64,000 bases of DNA from Dichotomocladium elegans (taxonomy: Eukaryota; Mucoromycota; Mucoromycetes; Mucorales; Lichtheimiaceae): NCBI GenBank assembly GCA_025716815.1, contig JAIXMN010000001.1:1426001-1490000 (forward strand), in the 5' to 3' direction. Positions 39,162 through 48,178 of this stretch are shown here, piece after piece. How positions within the stretch are numbered: position 1 is the first letter of the stretch; the number at the start of each line of letters is the position of its first letter. Made by a program: the position numbers and the translations under genes. The notes beneath the pieces were generated by a model that did no database searches, was not told where the DNA came from, and was given only the letters and a program-made list of their open reading frames with translations.

Positions 39162-41031
39162 CTACTCTGCGCCGCAACTTAGGATATCCGCCACACGAAG
39201 CGCTACTTTGTCGTAGCCATATTGACTCACTACTTGTAGCCCGACGGGAAAGTTATCCTCCGTCGATTTCCCAAACGGCACTGAGATCGCTGGAAGCCCT
39301 GCAAGACTGGCCGGGACTGTCATGACATCGTTGACATACGTATCGACGCCGCCTCCTTGGCGAACGTTGTCTTCGATCGCCCGGAGTTCGGGTGCAGAAG
39401 AGATCGCGCACGGGGTAACAATCACGTGGACTCCTGAACGCGATCGAGAGCGTCCCAAAGGAGTAACGTGACTATAGAGCGGATTGGGCATTGCAAAGGC
39501 CTCGTCGAAATCGGCCTGGATTAGACGCCGTGTCTTTTGAGCAGGTAAAAAGCTCTTTTCGTATGTACTTGAAGAGAAAACAAAAGTGTAAGCGCTTGTT
39601 ATAAAAAAAAGACACCCATTCGCTTTGCTTTACCCAGCTGTCAAAATATGCGTGCCGAGCATAATCCGTCGTTTGACTTCATCACCAAATCCTTCTGCGC
39701 GTGTGTCGGCATATGGCAATGACCCATCCGAGTCTGCCTCACTGCGCCGGCCTGAAAAAAGCAGAAAAAAACGCAACTGAGTCTCCCGAGGGATAGCTTA
39801 GACAGAATGTTCTGGTTCTACAATACCGTAGCGCACGCCATCATACCGTGCCAAGTTGGAGCTTGCCTCTGCGAGTGCAATTGTATAGTATGCAGGAAGA
39901 GCAAGCCGCGTGTGCGGTAATGATATAGGGACCATGGTCGCGCCAAGACTCTTGAGGTATCGGATGCCCTGCCGCCATAGGCCGACAACCGTATCCGGCA
40001 TGGGATGGACGTAATACTCTTGCGGAACACCCACTACAAGCCCCGTGAGGTCATCTGCGGACCATTGGGCAGCCAAAGCAGCATCCGATGCATCGATACG
40101 TATGCGAAGTGGGTCTGGCATTGAGGTCGGATCCTTTGGATCATAGCCCGAAATTGCATCGTACACATCCGACGCAGTTTTGACATCTTTGGCAAGGACA
40201 CCGACGGTGTCGAGCGAGTTGGCATAGGCAACAAGACCATGCCTTGAGCAGCGTCCGTACGATGGTTTGTACCCAACCACACCGCAGTAGGATGCAGGCA
40301 AGCGCACTGAGCCGCCCGTGTCGGACCCAATCGCACTATGCAATGCCGGTATTGAGCGTCTCTCTCGGTCTCTCTCTTTTGCCCCTCCCAGGGAACCTCT
40401 CTCCGCATGAAATAAACTTACGCAGGACACATGCCTGCGGCGACTGCAGCAGCGCTACCGCCCGAGCTACCGCCTGCTATTCTGCTCTCTCCATCTCCAT
40501 GTGGATTTATCACCGGGCCGTGGACACTAAAAATATTTGATCCCCTGCAAACGTGATTGCGTTGTGAGGATAATGCTTTTCTACAATACATGGATTTTTA
40601 CTCAACCCCATCGCAAACTCGTCCAGATTGGTCTTGCCCATCAGGATCGCTCCAGCCTTGTTTAGCCGCTCGACCACTGTCGCATCATAGGGTGATTGGA
40701 ATCTTGAAAGCATCCGTGAGGCACACGTCGTTGGAAGCGCTGTCGTGCAGAAATTGTCCTTGATACCGATAGGAACGCCGTCCAGAGGTCCGAGCGCCTT
40801 TCCTTTTGATTACAGGTTTAGCCTTTCCACACCTCCCGCAAGCAGAGCTCCTTCGTTCCCCCTTCCCCCCCAAAAAAAAAATCCCCTCTCCCTCTCTCTT
40901 TTCTCCCACGCATGTTCCTCTTCTGTACCTTGCTCAAATCGCTCAGTTGACTCTTTCCCAAGCTGCTCAAGAATCGATTTCTGCTGGACTGCTACAAAAG
41001 CATTCACACGTCTATTGTGTCGATCGATCAT
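39162..41031 (-). CDS. Mitochondrial glutamyl-tRNA(Gln) amidotransferase subunit A
   Basis: Amidase-signature enzyme GatA (yeast Her2) that releases ammonia from glutamine so that mischarged Glu-tRNA(Gln) becomes Gln-tRNA(Gln) in mitochondria. The first clear exon holds [18 protein letters not shown]. The catalytic Lys is in [18 protein letters not shown]. Splicing a GT at the second base before TTGAGTAAA to the AG before GGGATC restores [19 protein letters not shown]. The Ser pair lies in [16 protein letters not shown] and [15 protein letters not shown], completing the Ser-cisSer-Lys triad. It ends [19 protein letters not shown] with the stop at 39162-39164. About six introns. The first exon, with any targeting peptide, probably lies between 41031 and about 41200 and is not resolved, so the 5' end given is a minimum. 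Confidence 0.9.
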
Positions 41032-41597
41032 GTTGAGCGACGTAGTCCAACTGGCATATTGTCGGGTCTATAGAGTAATGACAGCCATAGCAGTATATCA
41101 GCCATTGGAACTGCGGATGTTTTTAAAATCGCAAGGCTACAAAATTACATGGCGGCCAAGCACGGGACGCATGCGGGATCGGCTGAGCATGGTATCAAAC
41201 ACCCATTATTTTTGCCAGGCGGTTCGTTTCATTCAATTCAGAAGTCACGGGATCAGGAACCTTATGCTTTGCGCAGCAAATCCGATACGAAGAAAAAGGA
41301 CAAAATATCCCCTTGTTCTTTTTCAACTACCTGCTTCGCGCAATCCAAGTATGTAGTCCACACGGCAAGAATTGCGGATAATTATTTCCTGAGCTACTTG
41401 CCATAAGGCTAACTTATCGGATAATGGCTGGTCTGAATGGTCTTTTTATGGGCACATATTGACGCATAGAATCGTATAAAGTAGTCGTATCAATAGGTAA
41501 AATGATTTCGGATCCGCGGATTGGAACATGTTAGACAACAAAAAAACACTACCTCTTCTCCATACCCGTTAACTTACCTCCGAAGAGTAACATGGGT

Positions 41598-41617
41598 GTC
41601 CTGGCGATAACCAGGAC
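41598..41617. repeat. Short hairpin, 7-base stem
   Basis: GTCCTGG, six loop bases (CGATAA), then CCAGGAC: a perfect 7-base stem. It lies about 125 bases from the larger inverted repeat and about 575 bases upstream of the Fanzor relic. Confidence 0.6.
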
Positions 41618-41741
41618 GGAAGATGTGGAGGAGGCCAGTAGCATCAGGGGACGAGACCAGTGGCGGCTGCGAAAAGGAATGGAGTGCGACCAAAGGCGGC
41701 AGCGAAACGGAGTAGAAGGAGCCGAAGAGTGTCCAGGATCT

Positions 41742-41866
41742 CCTCTCTTCCATGGCTCATCAAGTACTGGTACGATTGATTAATCTATAAAGGACAGTGG
41801 ATGTTGGTTGCAATAAAAGAATTTAGTATTATAGTGATCATACAGGATAAGACCATGGAAGAGAGG
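41742..41866. repeat. 14-base inverted repeat with 97-base spacer
   Basis: CCTCTCTTCCATGG at 41742-41755 is perfectly complementary to CCATGGAAGAGAGG at 41853-41866, with weaker symmetry continuing outward (ATCT on each arm). It could be the ends of a small non-autonomous element, or a hairpin in a transcript. No target-site duplication is obvious. Confidence 0.6.
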
Positions 41867-42191
41867 GGCAGATGTAGTTGTAAAAAAAAAGCAGCTTGAT
41901 CAACTGTCCATTATTTATAGGAAATCAAGGATCATACTATACTACTTTTGATGCACGACTTTCATAACTTGCTGATGCTTCAACTGATACAGAGCTTGAA
42001 AAGGAATTGGATAATAGCATTCACATTTTTAGTTTCAGGTTTTGCTAACACAACCATCGCAAATGGTCCTTAAATACCGATACTTTTTAGTCTTCAACAT
42101 TTACAGCTACAAAGCTCACATTCAAAGGTAAGCTTCTTTTATCAATGGTTAGACATCAGAAACCGAAATATTTAGTCATCCCCGTAAAAAC

Positions 42192-44195
42192 ATGTCTTCA
42201 CCCGCTACATCAACTACGAGCGTCTCCAGTATTCGCGATGTCGGTGACCGGATCCTTTCGGTAAAGTGTAGTATTCAAAGCATCGGCTGGCGAGAAGAGC
42301 ACCGTGAGCGGTTACTAGAGGTGGTCGACATTGCTCATGCCACAACAGTGCACGCGTTCTCCTTCTCAAAATATACCTTCCTAAATGAACTTCAAACCAA
42401 CCAAGGCTTGGACATTGCGATCTTCTTGAACAGCCGTTTTTTTTTCTGAAGTATGGCTCTCTTTAGTGGAATACGAGAGACGTGCACTTGGATCGTCCAT
42501 CACAGTCAGGAAACGAGCTCTGATCAACGAGTACTTGCCTTGATATCTCCACCATGCAAATTACATGAGGCCATCTTTTTTCCGCATGTACAGCAATGCT
42601 CGATATATGAAGGCTGCAAGATAAATGCAGCGTACAGCAACAATATCAACATGCGATTGATCAGCATCTCAGACGTGCCATCAATACTTTGCTGGACATC
42701 CGAGGTCAAAAGGCTATAATGGAATGGAAAGAGACTTGTTCGATCAAGGCTTGAGCACCGAAGAAATAAGCGCCCATATTCTGGAAAGCGTGATCGAGCC
42801 TGCCAGATGCTTCAAGTTGGCAATTAGTAGCCAACAGATTAACACAGATCTCATCAGGCAGCAACCAGATGTTTTTTTGGGAGGCTTTGCAGGCCCTATT
42901 GCCTGTTCTCAACTCTTATCCTGAAGGCTACAGATTTTCAAAAAAGACAATATCTACTACGACAGCAAGTCCCAGCTCGCTTGCTTGTTTCAACGTCTCG
43001 AATGACCTGCTTTTAACTGTTTCCCACTTCGTCGCAGATGGTCCCCGTGTTATATGTTTATCGCCAACAAAACACTTTGCCAAAACATTCTGCAACGATC
43101 TCGGAACAATGATGACGAACTCGTCAACTTGGACTATTGGTATGAGGTAGTTGACCTCAATTCAAAAGCTTTCAGGCCCCAGAAAGAAGGCGATCTCACG
43201 TTCCGTGGCATGATCAGTACGGACGGCGTTGGGATTACTGTATTTAAAAAGCTGGGAGCATCGCCGATGGCAACCGCGATACTTCTAAAAGCAAACAAGG
43301 AGCTTATCCCTTGCATCCCAAGCCTGAGCCGGGCGGATCATGAAGAAATATCAGGTCGATGTGTAGCCGTCGATCCAGACCGACGCGGCCGTATGTACTG
43401 CGTGCACGAGGAATCAACAAATATCGCGCCTTGACAGTTCCGGTATACCCAATCCCAGCAGGACAAGGCATGCAAGAGTAAAAAAGGTTCCGTCGGTTGA
43501 AGCAGTTGCAAAAGGTGCAACAACCTGAAGTTGCATTGGTGGAGCACCGTCTATCTGAGGAGCGAAGCCGCACACTGGTTCTGGATGACGTTTGCCGCTT
43601 TCTCCGTGAAAGGTCCGAGGTGTCCGACGTTCTCCAGGTGTTTTATAGTCAGTCATACATTGACCGACCTTTTCTCTTCCAAAAACTCCGTCTGTCAGCG
43701 TATTTCAACAATCAACTCGCTGATATTAAGCTTGTCCAAGACTTAAAAGTTTGGCAGCACTGCAGTCTTCATTTTCGGGGAACTGGTCAGCTCTTGTGGC
43801 TCAATTCCGTGGCAAGGGCTCCAGGGAACTCCTGCAGAAGCATGGATTCGAGGTGTACCTAATAGACGAGTTTAAAACAAGCAAGTGCTGTCCATCCTGC
43901 AGCAATGAGAACCTTGCAAAATTCAGGATGGTATTAAATCCTCGGCGACACCAGCAGCGTCAACAGCAGCAGCAGCAACCGCAGCCCCATGTCCTTTGCC
44001 ACGGTCTTTTGAGGTATGATATTCATGCTTGCGTTTTTTATGTATTCGAAAGCCTCACGAATTCATTGACCTCTGTACTGTAGATGTCACAGCGAAAATT
44101 GCATACTGCGCACCAAAGACAACGGTCCAGTACGTCGGATGTGGAACCGGGATCTTATCCATATCGATAAGGCCAGGACCACCCTTGCAAGGTAG
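42192..44195 (+). pseudogene. Decayed Fanzor (eukaryotic TnpB-like) nuclease gene
   Basis: The conceptual product, read in pieces across several frames, has the features of a Fanzor RNA-guided nuclease. The N-terminal part reads SVKCSIQSIGWREEHRERLL and HAFSFSKYTFLNEL. The central part reads LRRAINTLLDIRGQKAIM and ESVIEPARCFKLAISSQQIN. A RuvC-I-like strand follows, GRCVAVDPDRRGRMYCV, with the Asp codon at 43372-43374. Next come GNWSALVAQFRGKG, YLIDEFKTS, a zinc ribbon CCPSC (43886-43900) paired with CHSENC after an intron, and RMWNRD with the RuvC-III Asp at 44151-44153. The frame is broken many times: shifts at homopolymers near 42438, 42875 and 42945 and near 42630 and 42720, and in-frame stops near 42541, 43001 and 43432. 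The C-terminus also ends early. It cannot make an active enzyme as it stands. One intron (44014-44083) is still cleanly removable. No transposase partner is visible. Confidence 0.78.
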
Positions 44196-44585
44196 ACTAC
44201 GTATATATTCTGTGTGAAAACAAACCCATTGAAGAGAGTACATTTCATCTTGAACGGCATAGTCCATAGATTCACGGCAGCCACACTCATCAACAACATG
44301 GCCTTGCTCATTTCAGACTGCAAAATGGGTATGAAAAAGCAAGCTAATATTTTTAGCCAAGTTTTTTTTTGTGCGACATCCTTCGCCGTGCATGCGTAAA
44401 GGTTTCTGGTCAATTTTGGGAAAACGGAGTATATTAAATCCGTTTATATATATATTCACACATGGTTTCACTGTCAAAACCATCAATCTGTCTCGTGCGC
44501 ACAAGTACATGTGCGTCATCTGTGTCCAAACACCCGACAATGCTTCTTTTCTCCTTTTTTCTTTGTAAAAAAAAAAAAAGGCCCT
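44196..44585. other. Spacer downstream of the Fanzor relic
   Basis: 390 bases with no protein gene. In intact Fanzor or TnpB loci the guide RNA usually overlaps or follows the 3' end of the nuclease gene, so any remnant would be here; I see no convincing structured element. A long A-run (about 44567-44579) lies next to the stop codon of the gene on the other strand. Confidence 0.35.
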
Positions 44586-45620
44586 TTATTGATATCCTCT
44601 CCATGCTTCGGGTGGTATATTACGAGGTGGTTGTGGTGCCTGGCGATAATTTCCATAATTTGTTGGTCGAGGACTTGACAAGGAAGTTGTCCGACCGTGT
44701 ACTAGCATCTGCTGCTGCTGCTGCTGTGATAAAGAGGTGGGCCGATAAGCACCACCAGGGGGAGGGGGTCTCATTGGCTGCTGTTGTACGACAGTGCCAC
44801 TTCGATAGACCGGCCTTGGCGAGCCAGGTCCACCCATTGGCGGTGGCGGTCGCGATTGTGGTGGATGAGGGCCGCCTCCGCCGGTGGCGTACATGGGACG
44901 CGGCTGTGGCTGTGGCTGCGAGGGATATTGGCCGTTGGGTGCAGGCCCATAGCGCGGCGGCTGCTGTGTAGAGTATGGGCGTACGTTTCCACCATTTCCA
45001 TACGGCGCCGGTGCAGCTCCCCGCGGAGCCATGCGAGGGTCATATGGACGGTTTGGGCGAGGTGATCCCATTCCCGGCTGTGGATAATACCCGACGCTCC
45101 CAGTGCCAGCATACATCCCCTGCTGTTGTTGCTGCTGCTGCTGCCATTGCTGCTGCGGATATTGCTGCTGGTATTGATAATACTGCTGCGATTGGGAACC
45201 GGCATAGGGCGGGTGTTGCTGCTGTTGATGATGATAGTTGCCGGATGTAGGTGAGGACGAGCCCTCTTGCTGGATTTGATGATGGTTTTGTTCCATAAGC
45301 GCAGCACCTGATGTTTCATGTTCTGGAGGCGAGTGGGTGGGCGATGGCAAGTAGTCCAAAAAGTCAACAACATCAGCAGCACTTGGCTCGCCACCTAGAT
45401 CGACTTCTGCAACAGCAGAATGGGGGTCATCTTGGCTGGTGCTAATTGTGCTGCCGGAGGACAGCCGTGGACCTTGTTTATCTTCATATTGCTGCAACAA
45501 GGTCGCCTTCTTCTTCTCAAAACCTTTTTGCGTAATGTCGCCATCTTCTAGCTCTAGCTCGAGATTTCGTAGCTTTTCTAAAAGCTCAGGAGGAAAATCT
45601 TGATCCGAGTCTAACGGCAT
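44586..45620 (-). CDS. DMAP1-binding-domain protein with Q/P-rich tail
   Basis: An uninterrupted 344-codon frame. The N-terminal 40 residues (PPELLEKLRNLELELEDGD, ITQKGFEKKKATLLQQYE) match the DMAP1-binding domain, a helical module found at the N-terminus of animal DIP2 and fungal Mug62/CPS1-like adenylate-forming proteins. Here the domain stands alone: the rest is low-complexity, rich in Gln, Pro, Tyr and Gly (for example runs of Gln at about 45120-45240 and a YGNYRQAPQPPRNIPPEAW end). No adenylation domain follows. The function is unknown. The tail could phase-separate or bind SH3/WW partners, but that is inference. It lies convergent to the Fanzor relic and has its promoter in the 243-base gap upstream, which holds a (GT)n run. 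Confidence 0.8.
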   Translation of the reverse strand: MPLDSDQDFPPELLEKLRNLELELEDGDITQKGFEKKKATLLQQYEDKQGPRLSSGSTISTSQDDPHSAVAEVDLGGEPSAADVVDFLDYLPSPTHSPPEHETSGAALMEQNHHQIQQEGSSSPTSGNYHHQQQQHPPYAGSQSQQYYQYQQQYPQQQWQQQQQQQQGMYAGTGSVGYYPQPGMGSPRPNRPYDPRMAPRGAAPAPYGNGGNVRPYSTQQPPRYGPAPNGQYPSQPQPQPRPMYATGGGGPHPPQSRPPPPMGGPGSPRPVYRSGTVVQQQPMRPPPPGGAYRPTSLSQQQQQQMLVHGRTTSLSSPRPTNYGNYRQAPQPPRNIPPEAWRGYQ

Positions 45621-45863
45621 GTATTTCTTTCACAAGATGACAAAGAGTGTATGAAGGAGGGGGCTTGAAAATAAAGGAACGGGAAAAAATAGAAACCACG
45701 TAGGAGTTTCACTGTGTGTGTGTGTGTGTGTGCGTGTGTGCGTGTGTGGGGTGTGCGTGCGATTAAAGGGATTTATCGGACGCTTCAAAATAAAAATGGG
45801 ACCAGCGAACTCCCCATTTCGTTGCCCGCAAATTGAGAGCATCCCTGCCCTCATTTTTTTTTT
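45621..45863. other. Short intergenic gap with (GT)n microsatellite
   Basis: 243 bases between the start of the DMAP1-binding-domain gene and the stop of the RabGGTase gene. It contains an imperfect GT/GC dinucleotide run at about 45713-45762. Confidence 0.6.
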
Positions 45864-47939
45864 CTAGGTGGACAGTGCCTTACTCGTAATGATATCCCAT
45901 AGGCCTTGTTTCAATTTCTTGAGATTCTCCAGCTTCTGGTCTAGGAGGATGTGATGCTCTAAAGATATAAGGAGTGAATACCATATGCACAGTCTCACGT
46001 GAAGATACTTTACTGGCATCGTGGTATCGGCGCTTCCGGTAAGCGTCAAGCTCAGCAAGCTTGTCATAGATGGAAAGCAATTCATCCGATGGATCAGTGG
46101 CATTGGCTTGACGGAGTTGGTCCATGAAGTGAGCCAATGTCTGAAGAGCCCCTTTTACAAGTGAAAACATCGCAATTCGTTAACATCCTCCATCTCCACC
46201 CCATCAGTTACTCTTACTTACATTTACTGTCAGGTTCAAGCTCCAACAATTCCCGTACAACATTGATTTGGTCCTTCAAAAGACCGACTCGGTCCAGCGT
46301 GTGCCATGTACCATGATAAGAATCTCGGTTCGCCGTATAGGGTTGATGCCCAGGCGCCTCCCAATGTTTTGATGTGTCAAATATGGATGCAAGATGGTTT
46401 GCTTCTATAAATACATTAAAGTCGATCAGCCAGGGAGTTCTTTCCATGCCATCGGGATGCTGACTTGCCTGCAAAGGGAATCGGTTGGATGTCGCTCACA
46501 AGGGCTTCTGTAGGCCTCATAATCAAAGGACTCCGAGGTACTACCATGTTGTTATTAATGCGGACCTCATCAGGGATACCATCACCAGTAGCAGCCGCAG
46601 CAACATGTTTGAGAGGACGACCGATCCACACTTGCCCGTCGTTAAGCGAGACCCAGGTAGCATCGACAGGCTTGCCCTTGTTAAGCAACGTTGGTGGTGT
46701 GAAAAGAATGACCGGCTTATTCAAGACCACGGTCACCAGCTCATCCTGGTGGTGCGTGCGATAGGCACCAACGCATCGTACCTGACCAAGCACTACAGGA
46801 AATCCGGTCTGTTTTAGCAAAGACCTCTTGCTACCCTCTTTAGAAACCACACTTGCATCGTCCAACGACCCATCGGTAATAGATCCAAGCCGATTGGTCA
46901 TCAGGGTCAGTATAAATAGCGGCTTTCACGAGCTCGATTTCTGGGGGGGGACGGATGGAGAAAGGAAAAAGATTGTAAGAACGCACGTTGTCATGCAGGA
47001 ATGTAACATGGACCAAAAAGACATGCCTTTCTTGGCCACCTCATTCTTCTCCTCGGGGGACATGTCGGCCACAATCTCAGGCAAGAGCCGCGTTCGATTG
47101 TGCCACGCCGAGAAATTACTAAAGCTCTGCTTGATCTTTTTGGTCGTAAAGTCGTACTCGCCTTGGGCTAATGCCATATCTTTCTCATGATTGCCTGTCC
47201 GCATCTGGTCGACGACATAGCGTCGATAATCCCATCCATGAACTAAAACAACAGCATAAGCATAAATGCAAGGCGTACCTCCTTTCCCCCCCCCGGGTCC
47301 CAAATCTTTAAATCTTCTGGCTTTACTTGCAATTGCGTGCATCCATGGCAAGTAATTTTTCGACCAGGCCCAACTCGGCCACCCAGTCGGGCTCGGGCAT
47401 GGTCTCGAGACACCACCGACGGTGGTTCCAGAGCCAATAGCTCTTTGGGTTTATACGTGTCAGCAGCATGAAAAACTGCAACTCGCTCTGGAAGGTTGCA
47501 CGCGGTATGGCCTTGTTATCATTACCGTGCATTCCCACCAGGCATCGCCGGCGGATGTTCCAAATCGTGTAATAGTCGGGATTTTGCTGGAGAATTCGCG
47601 TCGTCAACGAAAACGTCTCGGGGTTCCAGACACCGGCATCGGCCTGCCAGCATAAAGTAAAAGAGCGAGAGAGAGAGAGAGAGTGAAAGCACACACGAAG
47701 AAAGAGAATCAGAGTCTCCAGTCATATCATATTGGGCAATTTCGAGTCGTGTACCTGAATACGTAACTGATTGACGGCATCATTATAATCCTTAATCTTG
47801 CTTGCTTCTTTGGCACGTCGAGCCTTAATAACCTCTTCAGGCACGTTTTCGCGCTTTCGATGATGCTAAGGACAGGCATGAGCCTGAGATGTAAACAGGA
47901 CTAACTTCAATAAAAGGAGCTTACGACAGTGCTGCTCAT
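45864..47939 (-). CDS. BET4: Rab geranylgeranyltransferase alpha subunit
   Basis: Alpha subunit of geranylgeranyltransferase II, which with the beta subunit and Rab escort protein prenylates Rab GTPases for vesicle traffic. The first exon gives MSSTV, then after a short intron HHRKRENVPEEVIKARRAK. Prenyltransferase-alpha repeats follow: NPDYYTIWNIRRRCL, NPKSYWLWNHRRWCLE, FHGWDYRRYVVDQM, FSNFSAWHNRTRLL and DDQSAWIYYRWVVGR. The insert domain reads VRCVGAYRTHHQDELVTVVL, and the C-terminal part reads LLELEPDSK, then ELDAYRKRRYHDASK, ending WDIITSKALST with the stop at 45864-45866. About eight introns. The one at 46793-46856 is best read with a GC donor (gcaagt), giving WVVGR-LLGQVRC in frame. Similarity is closest to the larger RabGGTA form with the Ig-like insert. 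Confidence 0.92.
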
Positions 47940-48178
47940 TCAGGGCCCCGGGGATTAGGTTTGGTGAAAGGTGTAATTGGTTGCGCCGTGCGCACAAGCT
48001 CAAAAATATATCCCGCAAAAAAAAATTACACATGAAGAGAGGTTGGATCCTTTTTTTTTTTTACACAGTGGATGGTAGTGTGTACCTTATTTTCATGGAA
48101 TGTATGTATATGTATATATGTATAAAAGAGGTTTGGGTGTATTGTTTCTCAAGATAAAAAAACGGATATGGGAACTTT

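Larger units (their letters stand above)
41032..42191. other. Intergenic between GatA and the Fanzor-type relic
   Basis: About 1.16 kb. Its first 150 bases probably contain the missing GatA first exon and promoter. The rest contains a short hairpin (41598-41617) and a 14-base perfect inverted repeat (41742-41755 and 41853-41866). From about 42130 a possible 5'-leader intron (gtaagc to ttag, 42129-42177) precedes the ATG at 42192. No transposase or other protein is recognised here. Confidence 0.45.

Noticed and set aside
42192..44195. Reading the Fanzor-like locus as an intact many-intron gene
   Set aside because: Most frame changes fall at homopolymers or single-base offsets without splice consensus, and in-frame stops lie inside motif-bearing segments; only the 44014-44083 intron is convincing.
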